This document shows positions 56,778 to 64,000 of a stretch of 64,000 nt of DNA, one piece after another. The stretch spans positions 682,001 to 746,000 of the forward strand of contig NZ_AP022577.1 in NCBI RefSeq assembly GCF_010730955.1, written 5' to 3'. Under the pieces are notes generated by a model. That model was given only the letters and a program-made list of their open reading frames with translations, had not been told where the DNA came from and did no database searches. Origin of the DNA: Mycolicibacterium aubagnense. Lineage in GTDB: Bacteria; Actinomycetota; Actinomycetes; Mycobacteriales; Mycobacteriaceae. The position numbers were made by a program, and so were the translations under genes. Numbering within the stretch: the stretch's first letter is position 1; each line of letters starts with the position of its first letter.

Positions 56778-57173
56778 TTACTCGTCCAGGGTCGCCCGGT
56801 AGCCGTCCGCATCGAGGAGTCCGTGCAGACCGGCCTCCAGTTCGGCCACGTCGGCCTGCAGTTCGATGAGCCACCCGGCGTCGTACGGATCGGAGTTGAC
56901 CAGGTCGGGCGAGCCTTCCAGATCACCGTTGACCGCAACGATTTTCGCGGCGATCGGGGCGTACAGCTCCGAGGTGGTCTTGGGCGATTCGACCTCACCG
57001 AACACGTCACCGGCGGCCACGGTGGTGCCGACCTCGGGCAGATCGACGTAGACCACATCGCCCAGCGCGCCCTGCGCGAAATCGGTGATTCCGACGCGCA
57101 CGGTGCCTTCGCCGGTGCGGCGCACCCATTCGTGCTCGGTGGTGTACAGCAGATCGGCTGGCGTTTCGCTCAC
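56778..57173 (-). CDS. gcvH: Glycine cleavage system H protein
   Basis: 131 residues from GTG 57173. The lipoylated lysine is in VFGEVESPKTTSELYAP; N-terminus LLYTTEHEWVRRTGEGTVRVGITDFAQGALGDVVYVDLP is full H-protein. It shuttles the aminomethyl group between P (gcvB, coded downstream) and T proteins; gcvT is not in the window. It lies between the DUF881 gene and garA, as in M. tuberculosis. Confidence 0.98.
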   Translation of the reverse strand: MSETPADLLYTTEHEWVRRTGEGTVRVGITDFAQGALGDVVYVDLPEVGTTVAAGDVFGEVESPKTTSELYAPIAAKIVAVNGDLEGSPDLVNSDPYDAGWLIELQADVAELEAGLHGLLDADGYRATLDE

Positions 57174-57233
57174 GACGCTCCTTGAGTGTTGGTGGGGTAC
57201 ATACGATACGGCTCGACGATCAGGGCCCAGCGG

Positions 57234-58037
57234 CTATTTGACCGGCTGAGCGTATTGGCGCGGTTTAGGTTGCCGCAAGGCGGTGACGTCAAGCGCGTCC
57301 GCCTGTTGCACGGTCATTGTGCCGCCAACCCGCTTGACACTGTCCATCGCCCCGCCGGGGATGTTCATCGCAGCCGCCAGCGTCGGCGGATCACCAATGG
57401 CGAGAATGGAATAGGGCGGGTTGATGGTCACGTTGTCGACCACCAGCGCGCCCGCGGTACCGGTCACCCACGTGTCGACGCCGACCCGGACCGCGGTCTG
57501 CTGATCGCCCCGTCCCGAACGGATCTCCATGGCCTCGGCGCCGGCGGCGCGTAGCTCGTTGATGACGTCGAGCATGGTCTCCGGCGACACGCCGGGGGCG
57601 ATGTCCTCGATGGTGATCGTGACGCCGGGGCCGGTGGCCGCGACGGTGCCGATCAGGATCGACAGGGCGCGCAGCCGCGCCTGCGCGCCCTCTATGGCGG
57701 CCTGGTCGCTGTTGCCCGACGCCTGCAACGACGACAGCGTCTTCTGGAGGTCGGCCACCTCGGTGTTCAGCGCCGCCTCGCGCTGTTGCAAGGAGTCGAG
57801 CAGCACCAGCAGGTCGGCCGGCCGCGCGGTGTCGAGGGCATCACCGGACTCGGTCTGCCGCACCTGCGTCGCGATCGCCACCCCGAGCAGCACGCACAGC
57901 AGTACCGCCAGCGCACCGAACATCAGCTGGGGCCGGGTCCGCGGCAGCCGCGCCGGAACACCGTCGGGCAGCTCGTGCCGGCCATGATGTTCGGCCGCGT
58001 GGTCGGCGCCGTCGTGGTGCGGTTCGTCGTCAGCCAT
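57234..58037 (-). CDS. DUF881 membrane protein (Rv1825 type)
   Basis: 267 residues. A His/Asp-rich cytoplasmic tail, one membrane helix (LMFGALAVLLCVLLGVAIA), a coiled coil (LLVLLDSLQQREAALNTEVADLQKTLSSL) and the DUF881 domain (LRALSILIGTVAATGPGVTITIED, VINELRAAGAEAMEI). DUF881 proteins occur in division/cell-wall clusters of Gram-positive bacteria. The 30-bp dimer repeat lies directly before its start codon. Function unknown. Confidence 0.9.
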   Translation of the reverse strand: MADDEPHHDGADHAAEHHGRHELPDGVPARLPRTRPQLMFGALAVLLCVLLGVAIATQVRQTESGDALDTARPADLLVLLDSLQQREAALNTEVADLQKTLSSLQASGNSDQAAIEGAQARLRALSILIGTVAATGPGVTITIEDIAPGVSPETMLDVINELRAAGAEAMEIRSGRGDQQTAVRVGVDTWVTGTAGALVVDNVTINPPYSILAIGDPPTLAAAMNIPGGAMDSVKRVGGTMTVQQADALDVTALRQPKPRQYAQPVK

Positions 58038-58040
58038 GCC

Positions 58041-58100
58041 GTGGCTCTTCCCGTCGCTTCGCTCGCCCCGGTGGCTCTTCCCGTCGCTCCGCTCGCCCCG
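58041..58100. repeat. 30-bp dimer repeat between sbp and the DUF881 gene
   Basis: Two 30-base units, 58041-58070 and 58071-58100, differing at one base (CGCTTCG versus CGCTCCG). It fills most of the 72-base gap and ends four bases before the ATG of the Rv1825-type gene on the minus strand. Related to the repeat in ureF. Confidence 0.95.
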
Positions 58101-58109
58101 GCACCGCCG

Positions 58110-58442
58110 TCACGCTCCGAACAGCCTGCGGCGCAAGGCCGCCGCGTTGCCGAAGATCCGGATCCCGAGCACCACGATGATCGCGGTGGACAGTTGCGTG
58201 CCGACACCGAGTTGGTCGCCGACGTAGACGATCACCGCGGCGACCAGGACGTTGAAGACGAACGAGATGACGAATACCTTGGCATCGAATATCCGCTCCA
58301 GGTACGCCCGCAGTCCCCCGAACACCGCGTCCAGCGCCGCCACGACGGCGATCGGCAGGTACGGCTGGACTGCTTCCGGCACGCTGGGGTGGAAGATCAA
58401 TCCCACCACGATGCCGACCACCAGTGCGGCGATGCCGATCAT
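58110..58442 (-). CDS. sbp: Small basic membrane protein Sbp (DUF1290)
   Basis: 110 residues from ATG 58442. Three membrane helices: IGIAALVVGIVVGLIF, LPIAVVAALDAVFGGL and VFVISFVFNVLVAAVIVYVG, and a short basic C-terminus (LRRRLFGA). DUF1290/Sbp lies next to ftsZ in some firmicutes. Here, as in M. tuberculosis (Rv1824), it lies between two DUF881 genes, which points to a shared membrane complex of unknown role. Confidence 0.92.
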   Translation of the reverse strand: MIGIAALVVGIVVGLIFHPSVPEAVQPYLPIAVVAALDAVFGGLRAYLERIFDAKVFVISFVFNVLVAAVIVYVGDQLGVGTQLSTAIIVVLGIRIFGNAAALRRRLFGA

Positions 58443-58481
58443 GTGCGCGTCCTCAATTCGGCCCCAATCACTTCTGTCCAC

Positions 58482-59423
58482 TCACTTCGGCCCGCTTTGT
58501 CTGGCGAAGTTGACGTCTCGTACCGATGCGGCCGACACCGTGAGGTGATCCCGGGTCTGGACGCTGATCCCCACCCCGTACGACTGGGCGAGCAGCGTCA
58601 GCCGCTGCATGGCGGGAGTGTGTTCGAACACCTCCTGCATGGCGTGCGGCGGCCCGATGGCGACGACTACGTAGGGGCTGGCCACCGGCTGGTTGTCGAC
58701 GAGAATGCCACCGCCGGCCTGCCGCATGGTCACGTTCGGCCCGATCCGCACGCCGCCGACGGACACCGCCTCGGCGCCGGCCGCCCACAACGAGTTGACG
58801 GTCAGCTGCAGGTCCCGGTCGAGGATGATCTGCGGGCTGCCGGCGACGCGTTGCTTGGACACATCGGAGAGGTTCGGGCTCGGCGGAGGTTCGGTGACGG
58901 TCACGGTGAGACCCGGGCCGGCCACGGCCGTCGCCCCGGCACTGAACTCGGAACCCTCGAGGGCCTCCAGCAGCTGCCGGCCCGTCTCGTCACCGGCCAG
59001 CCGGCTGCGGCGCGCGGCCTCCACCTGGCCGGCCAGGGCGTCGCGGTTCGCGGTGCTGTCGCGAGTCCGCCCTTCGGCGGTGCGCGCGTTGGCAGATAAC
59101 ACGTGTTGGGTCTGGGTGGTGGCCGGGGCCATCGACACCGCGTGCTTTGCCGCGGTCACGAACACCACCGACACGGCGGCGACACCGACCAGCAGCCAGG
59201 CTCCGTCGGCAAGCCGGGAGCGGCCCCGTCGGGCACTCTCGCCGGCCGCCATGCGGCGCTCGGCCGCGGCGGCATACCCGGGGTCCAGGTGATCGGTGAG
59301 CAGCGAGCGCAGCAGCGACGGCACCGGAATCCGGACCGGCTCGTCGGCGACGTGACTGTTGCGGCCGGCTTCCGGCCGGTAGCCGCCCAGCGCCCGGTCC
59401 CGGGGTGTCCCGGCTTCCGTCAC
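58482..59423 (-). CDS. DUF881 membrane protein (Rv1823 type)
   Basis: 313 residues from GTG 59423, overlapping the pgsA2 stop by four bases (GTGA). One helix (LADGAWLLVGVAAVSVVFV) after a basic segment, a coiled coil, and the DUF881 core (TAVAGPGLTVTVTEPPPSP, NSLWAAGAEAVSVGGVRIG). Paralogue of the Rv1825-type gene two positions downstream. Function unknown; may act with Sbp. Confidence 0.9.
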   Translation of the reverse strand: MTEAGTPRDRALGGYRPEAGRNSHVADEPVRIPVPSLLRSLLTDHLDPGYAAAAERRMAAGESARRGRSRLADGAWLLVGVAAVSVVFVTAAKHAVSMAPATTQTQHVLSANARTAEGRTRDSTANRDALAGQVEAARRSRLAGDETGRQLLEALEGSEFSAGATAVAGPGLTVTVTEPPPSPNLSDVSKQRVAGSPQIILDRDLQLTVNSLWAAGAEAVSVGGVRIGPNVTMRQAGGGILVDNQPVASPYVVVAIGPPHAMQEVFEHTPAMQRLTLLAQSYGVGISVQTRDHLTVSAASVRDVNFARQSGPK

Positions 59424-60070
59424 GCCGCCGTCCTCACCACCGGCGGCAGCTGCCGCAGCACCATGGACACCTGGATCAGATACAGCGCGGCGGACCACAG
59501 ATACATCGCCATGCCCCACACCAGGAACGCCCAGCCGCAGGCCAGCACCACCCGGCTCCAGGCGTCCGGCCACTGCCCCAGCAGCACCAGCGGGAAGCCG
59601 GACATCAGCGCGAAGGTCGCGGCCTTACCGATGTAGGTGACCGGCAGCGCGGTCAGCCCGCGGCCGCGCAGCAACGGCAGCGTCGCCGCCAGCACCACGT
59701 CGCGACCGATCAGCGTGAGCACGAACCACCACGGCACGACATGTGCGATGGCCAGTGCGACCGGCACGATCAGCATGTAGATCCGGTCGACCAGCGGGTC
59801 CAGCAGCTCCCCCAGCCGCGACGACTGGTTCGGCACCAGGCGCGCGATCTTGCCGTCGGCCCAGTCGGAGAAGCCGCTGAACATCAGGATCGCGACGGCC
59901 CAGCCGCCCGCGTGCACCGACAGCAGCAGGTACAGGAACACCGGGACCAGCAGCAGCCGCAACGCGCTCAGCGCGTTCGGAATCGTCAGCACCCGGTCGT
60001 GCGGGTCGGCGTCCGTGCCCATGCGCGGTCCGCCTTCGGCTTCTCGCCCCTGGTCCAGCGGCTGGTCCAT
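59420..60070 (-). CDS. pgsA2: CDP-alcohol phosphatidyltransferase (PgsA2 type)
   Basis: 216 residues with about five or six helices. The full CDP-alcohol motif is present: DWADGKIAR, then RLGELLDPLVDR, giving the D-x2-D-G-x2-A-R-x8-G-x3-D-x3-D pattern. Such enzymes join CDP-diacylglycerol to glycerol-3-phosphate, inositol phosphate or another phosphatidyl acceptor; the exact product of the Rv1822 family is unsettled. It lies 10 bases after secA2, so both are co-transcribed. Confidence 0.93.
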   Translation of the reverse strand: MDQPLDQGREAEGGPRMGTDADPHDRVLTIPNALSALRLLLVPVFLYLLLSVHAGGWAVAILMFSGFSDWADGKIARLVPNQSSRLGELLDPLVDRIYMLIVPVALAIAHVVPWWFVLTLIGRDVVLAATLPLLRGRGLTALPVTYIGKAATFALMSGFPLVLLGQWPDAWSRVVLACGWAFLVWGMAMYLWSAALYLIQVSMVLRQLPPVVRTAA

Positions 60071-60080
60071 AGGGCTAAAC

Positions 60081-62426
60081 CTAACGGAACACCCCGGGCA
60101 GGCTCAGCGCTGCCATCGTGTCGTCGGCCAGCGGGTTGTCGTGAATCATGTAGGTCCACGTAGATGTCGGGCGGGCCAGCTTGGACAGATCCAGGCCGGG
60201 CTCGTCCTCCAGCACGTTGGCGGTCTCGAAGGTCTGCTGGGCGGCCTCGATGGCATCGGCCGCCAGCGAGGCGAACGCGTCGACCGCCATGCGGTGGAAC
60301 TCGTCGAGCGGGTCCTGCCGTCCCAGCGCCCGCAGGTGGATGCTCTCGCGGATGTCGGACAGGTAGGCCAGGTGGTCGGCCCAGCCCCGGTCCAGGTGGT
60401 ACAGCATGATCATCCGGCAGATGCGCTCAAGTGAGTCCTCACCGACCTCGTCGGCCAGTTCCTGGTACCGGTCCGGTGCCAGCTCCTTGAGTTCGTCGCG
60501 CGCAGTTGTGGTGCGCAGCAACGTCTCTCGCCGTTCGACGATGATCGCGCGCTGCTGCGCGGTGAGCTGGTTGTAGCGCCAGGTGTTGGCGTGCACGTCC
60601 AGCAGCCGGCCCTCGGCGACGCGCTGTGCGTGCTCGAGCAGCTGGCCGGCCTTGTCGCTGACGATCCGGCCGTCCTCGTCGGTCTCCATCGGCAGCTTGT
60701 CGGGATCCAGATGCGAGACGACGACGTCGTCCTCCCAGCTGGAGAAGAACACCGACGAGCCGGGGTCGCCCTGGCGGCCGGCACGACCACGCAGCTGGTT
60801 GTCGAGGCGCTCGGTGTGGTGCCGGCCGGTGCCGATGACGTGGAGACCGCCGAGTTCGGCGACCGCGTCATGGTCGGCTTCGTCGGACCCGCCGAGGCGG
60901 ATGTCGGTGCCGCGGCCGGCCATCTGGGTGGAGACGGTGACGGTGGCGAGCTTGCCCGCCTCGGCGATGACGGCGGCCTCTTCCTCGTCGTTCTTGGCGT
61001 TCAGCACCACGGCGGGCACCCCGGCCTTGACCAGTTTCGCGTGCAGCTCTTCGGATTCGGCGACGTCCCGGGTACCGACCAGCACCGGCTGACCGGTCTC
61101 GTGGATCTGCTGGATGTGCTCGATGACGGCCTGGTTCTTGGCGGCCGCGGTGATGTAGACCCGGTCGGCCTCGTCCTCGCGGATGTTCGGCGTGTTCGGC
61201 GGAATCGGCGACACCCCGAGCCGGTAGAACTGGCGCAGCTGCTCGCCGGCGGCGAGCGCGGTACCGGTCATGCCGCACACCGTCGGGTAGCGGCCGATGA
61301 GGGCCTGCACGGTGATGGTGTCGAGCACCTCGCCGGTCTCGGTGGTCTCGATGCCTTCCTTGGCCTCGACCGCGGCCTGCAGGCCGTCGGGCCAGCGCTG
61401 CAGCGACGCGATCCGGCCGCGGGATGCGTTGATGAGATGAACGGCGTTGTCCCGCACGATGTAGTGCACGTCGCGCTGCAGCAGCACGTGCGCGTGCAGG
61501 GCCACATTGACCTCGGTCAGTGTCGTGCCGATGTGCTCTTCGGAGTACAGGTCGATGCCGCCGAGCGCCTTCTCGAGCTTGCGGGCGCCCGCGTCGGTCA
61601 GGTGCACGTTACGACGGTCGGCGTCGGTGTCGTAGTACTGCAGCGAATCATCAACCCGTTGGGCCGCGGTTAGCTCCCCGACCAGGCGGATGATCTCCAT
61701 GCGGGGCGTCTCGCGGTGCGTGGTCCCGGCGAGCACCAGCGGCACGAGTGCCTCGTCGACCAGCACGGAGTCGGCCTCGTCGATCAGTGCGACGTCGGGC
61801 CGCGGCGACACCAGGTCGTCGACGTGGGTGACCAGCTGGTCGCGCAGCACGTCGAACCCGATCTCGTTGACCGAGGCGTAGGTGACGTCGCACTCGTAGG
61901 CGGCACGCCGTTCCTCGGCCGTCGACTCGGCGGTGATCCAGCCGACCGTCAGCCCCATGGCCGCCAGCAGCGGCCCCATCCACTCGGCGTCGCGGCGGGC
62001 CAGGTAGTCGTTGACGGAGATGACGTGCACGTGCCGGCCGGCCAGGGCATAACCGGCCGCGGCGATGGCGCCGGCCAGGGTCTTGCCCTCACCGGTGGCC
62101 ATCTCGACGACGTCGCCGGCCATCATGCGCAGGGCGCCGAGCAGCTGGACGTCGAATGGCCGCAGGCCCGTGGTGCGCTCGGCGGCCTCGCGGGCGATGG
62201 CCAGGAACTGTGGGATGTCGGCGGCATCGGCGAGCGCGGACAGTTCCAGCAGCTTGGCCGCCTTGGTGATCTGCTCGTCGTCCAGCCCGGCGGCCTTCTC
62301 GTCGAATTCCGCCGAGGCCCGAACCTGATCCATCGATCGGTTCTGGTTCTTGTCGGTGGAAGCACCGAGCAGCTTCCAGAACTTGCTGCTCAGCCGGCCG
62401 GATTTCGCGGTGCTGGTTTTCGCCAC
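60081..62426 (-). CDS. secA2: Accessory Sec translocase ATPase SecA2
   Basis: 781 residues from GTG 62426, shorter than housekeeping SecA1 and lacking the zinc-binding C-terminal linker. Motor motifs: Walker [10 protein letters not shown] near 108, Walker [12 protein letters not shown] near 215, and [11 protein letters not shown] near 500. It works with SecYEG to export a small set of proteins such as solute-binding lipoproteins and virulence factors. First gene of a minus-strand run (secA2, pgsA2, DUF881, sbp, DUF881, gcvH, garA). Confidence 0.97.
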   Translation of the reverse strand: MAKTSTAKSGRLSSKFWKLLGASTDKNQNRSMDQVRASAEFDEKAAGLDDEQITKAAKLLELSALADAADIPQFLAIAREAAERTTGLRPFDVQLLGALRMMAGDVVEMATGEGKTLAGAIAAAGYALAGRHVHVISVNDYLARRDAEWMGPLLAAMGLTVGWITAESTAEERRAAYECDVTYASVNEIGFDVLRDQLVTHVDDLVSPRPDVALIDEADSVLVDEALVPLVLAGTTHRETPRMEIIRLVGELTAAQRVDDSLQYYDTDADRRNVHLTDAGARKLEKALGGIDLYSEEHIGTTLTEVNVALHAHVLLQRDVHYIVRDNAVHLINASRGRIASLQRWPDGLQAAVEAKEGIETTETGEVLDTITVQALIGRYPTVCGMTGTALAAGEQLRQFYRLGVSPIPPNTPNIREDEADRVYITAAAKNQAVIEHIQQIHETGQPVLVGTRDVAESEELHAKLVKAGVPAVVLNAKNDEEEAAVIAEAGKLATVTVSTQMAGRGTDIRLGGSDEADHDAVAELGGLHVIGTGRHHTERLDNQLRGRAGRQGDPGSSVFFSSWEDDVVVSHLDPDKLPMETDEDGRIVSDKAGQLLEHAQRVAEGRLLDVHANTWRYNQLTAQQRAIIVERRETLLRTTTARDELKELAPDRYQELADEVGEDSLERICRMIMLYHLDRGWADHLAYLSDIRESIHLRALGRQDPLDEFHRMAVDAFASLAADAIEAAQQTFETANVLEDEPGLDLSKLARPTSTWTYMIHDNPLADDTMAALSLPGVFR

Positions 62427-62561
62427 AGGTCAAAGGTACCGGGCCGGTCCGCCGGCGCTCCGTCAACCGTCCACCTACTCGGAGCCCGACGGAACGCCGC
62501 TGCTCACCTCAGCGTGCCTGTCGCAGCGCGCGCGTCAATAGAGCACGGGTACCTTGCGGGG

Positions 62562-64000
62562 ATGGATTTGTTCACCCCGACGCTCGAATGGGGCAGTGAG
62601 CTCACGACCTCACTGTGGTGGATCGCCAAGGCCTGGCTGATCGCAGCGGTCTCGACCCTGGTGGTGCTTGTCGCCATCGGCCGGTTCACGGTCTGGGGGC
62701 GCCAGTTCTGGCGCATCACCGGCGACTACTTCATCGGCCGCGAGAGCCTGAAGGTGTGGCTGTGGCTGGCGGCGCTGCTGCTGTCGGTGATCACCGGAGT
62801 TCGGCTCACCGTGCTTTTCAGCTATCAGAGCAACGATCTCATGACCGGCTTCCAGGTCGTGGCCTCCGGCCTGGCCGGCCATGACCAGACGGTCAAGAAC
62901 TCGGGCGAGCACGGCTTCTGGTTGTCGATCGGCATCTTCTCGCTGCTCGCCACGCTGCACGTCTGCCGCATCATGCTCGACCTGTTCATGACGCAGCGAT
63001 TCATCCTCGCCTGGCGCGCCTGGCTCACCGACCGACTCACCGGCGACTGGCTGGAGGGCAAGGCGTACTACCGGTCCCGCTTCATCGACGACACCATCGA
63101 CAACCCGGATCAGCGCATCCAGAGCGACATCGACATCTTCACCGCCGGGGTGGGCCCGCTGCCCAACACGCCGAACAACATGTCGACGTCCACGCTGCTG
63201 TTCGGCGCCATCAACGCCATCGCCTCGATGCTGTCGTTCACCGCGATCCTGTGGCATCTGTCCGGCACGCTGACCATCGCCGGCATCTCGATCCCGAAGG
63301 CGATCTTCTGGATCGGGCTGGGCTACGTCGTGATCGCGTCGATCATCGCCTTCTGGATCGGCCGGCCGATCATCTGGCTGTCGTTCGACAACGAACGCTT
63401 CAACGCCGCCTTCCGGTACGCACTGGTGCGGTTGCGCGATGCCGCCGAAGCCGTCGCGTTCTACCACGGTGAGATCGCCGAGCGGACCGGTCTGCGCCGG
63501 CTGTTCGCGCCGGTGGTGGACAACTACAAGCGGTACGTGAACCGGATGATCGGCTTCAACGGCTGGAACCTCTCGATGAGCCAGATCATCGTGCCGTTGC
63601 CCTACATCCTCCAGTTCCCGCGGTTCCTGGCCGGCGAGATCAAGCTGGGCGACATGAACCAGACCGCGTCGGCCTTCGGCAGCATCCAGGACGGGCTGTC
63701 GTTCTTCCGAAACGCCTACGACCAGTTCGCCGGTTACCGGGCCGCGATCATCCGTCTGTACGGTCTCGTGACGGCGAACGACGCCGCGCGGCACCTGCCC
63801 GAAATCACCATCGAAGACTGCCCCGACCACACCATCACGCTGGAGAACGTCACGGTGAGCACACCGGACGGCCGCGAACTCATCGCCCCGCTGGACCTGT
63901 GCCTCTACCCCGGCGAGGCACTGGTGGTCACGGGTCCGTCCGGCGCCGGCAAGACCACCCTGCTGCGCAGTCTTGCCAAGATGTGGCCCTTCTGCAACGG
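62562..64000 (+). CDS. bacA: BacA/SbmA-type ABC transporter (Rv1819c), cut by window edge
   Basis: 479 codons are present; the 3' part of the ATPase is beyond 64000. The N-terminal membrane domain carries the SbmA/BacA-like segment [19 protein letters not shown] and later [19 protein letters not shown]; the ATPase begins near residue 420 with Walker [10 protein letters not shown]. Rv1819c imports hydrophilic molecules such as vitamin B12 and antimicrobial peptides through a large cavity. ATG 62562 lies six bases after TACCTT, a possible -10 box. Divergent from secA2 across 135 bases. Confidence 0.93.
   Translation, partial: MDLFTPTLEWGSELTTSLWWIAKAWLIAAVSTLVVLVAIGRFTVWGRQFWRITGDYFIGRESLKVWLWLAALLLSVITGVRLTVLFSYQSNDLMTGFQVVASGLAGHDQTVKNSGEHGFWLSIGIFSLLATLHVCRIMLDLFMTQRFILAWRAWLTDRLTGDWLEGKAYYRSRFIDDTIDNPDQRIQSDIDIFTAGVGPLPNTPNNMSTSTLLFGAINAIASMLSFTAILWHLSGTLTIAGISIPKAIFWIGLGYVVIASIIAFWIGRPIIWLSFDNERFNAAFRYALVRLRDAAEAVAFYHGEIAERTGLRRLFAPVVDNYKRYVNRMIGFNGWNLSMSQIIVPLPYILQFPRFLAGEIKLGDMNQTASAFGSIQDGLSFFRNAYDQFAGYRAAIIRLYGLVTANDAARHLPEITIEDCPDHTITLENVTVSTPDGRELIAPLDLCLYPGEALVVTGPSGAGKTTLLRSLAKMWPFCN

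Noticed and set aside
62610..63830. 406-codon open frame antisense to bacA
   Set aside because: The plus strand codes for a clear SbmA/BacA transporter here; the antisense product is only Asp/Gly/Arg-rich.

Overview
The window is high-GC chromosomal DNA from a mycobacterium, most likely a fast-growing Mycolicibacterium. From about 21.6 kb to the right end, gene order matches, inverted, the M. tuberculosis block Rv1819c to Rv1860 (bacA, secA2, pgsA2, gcvH, garA, Rv1828 to resR, gcvB, Rv1836c, glcB, the Rv1841c/Rv1842c pair, guaB1, gnd1, blaI, urease, ndh, modABC, apa). A full lon protease gene, which M. tuberculosis lacks, and a cyp124 gene at the left argue for a non-tuberculous species. Locus comparisons are from memory; no database was searched. 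No rRNA, tRNA, CRISPR array, phage or insertion sequence was seen.

Layout. 1-10.1 kb: lipid and steroid catabolism (a cut-off Baeyer-Villiger-type monooxygenase, CYP124, a copper lipoprotein with a dienelactone hydrolase, an amidohydrolase with a SnoaL-like protein, and two minus-strand units behind KstR-type operators) plus an iron-storage locus where bfrA faces an unknown duplicated-domain gene coupled to a Bfd ferredoxin. 10.4-18.4 kb: membrane protein, lon, F420-type nitroreductase-like protein, an ABC transporter whose ATPase carries a cyclic-nucleotide-type domain, DNA-glycosylase-like protein and reductase. 18.6-20.7 kb: four overlapping genes forming a likely alkylation-damage operon (sigma factor, Ogt, 2OG-Fe(II) oxygenase, Ada-like zinc domain). 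20.8-29 kb: CPBP protease, GlsB-like protein, apa, modABC, Rv1856c/Rv1855c-type oxidoreductases and ndh. 29-33.6 kb: ureABCFGD. 34-39.6 kb: iron-boxed gene, blaI/M56 pair, gnd, guaB1. 39.7-45.9 kb: six consecutive overlapping reading frames, from a Pro/Glu-rich small ORF through two CNNM/CBS membrane proteins to a lipase-like and an esterase protein. 46-50.4 kb: glcB and a VWA-domain protein. 50.5-62.4 kb: minus-strand run of gcvB behind a tandem glycine riboswitch, resR, Rv1829, Rv1828, garA, gcvH, DUF881 proteins, sbp, pgsA2 and secA2. The right edge cuts bacA.

How the genes fit together. Central metabolism dominates the right half: glycine cleavage (gcvB, gcvH, riboswitch), malate synthase, GarA control of the TCA/glutamate branch, NADH oxidation and purine salvage. 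The least described parts are the iron module at 7.1-8.0 kb, the alkylation operon, and the small coupled ORF ahead of the CNNM pair. Two copies of a 30-bp-period dimer repeat, one of them in frame inside ureF, and a 19-bp duplication at the ureC/ureF junction show recent local change in otherwise conserved operons.
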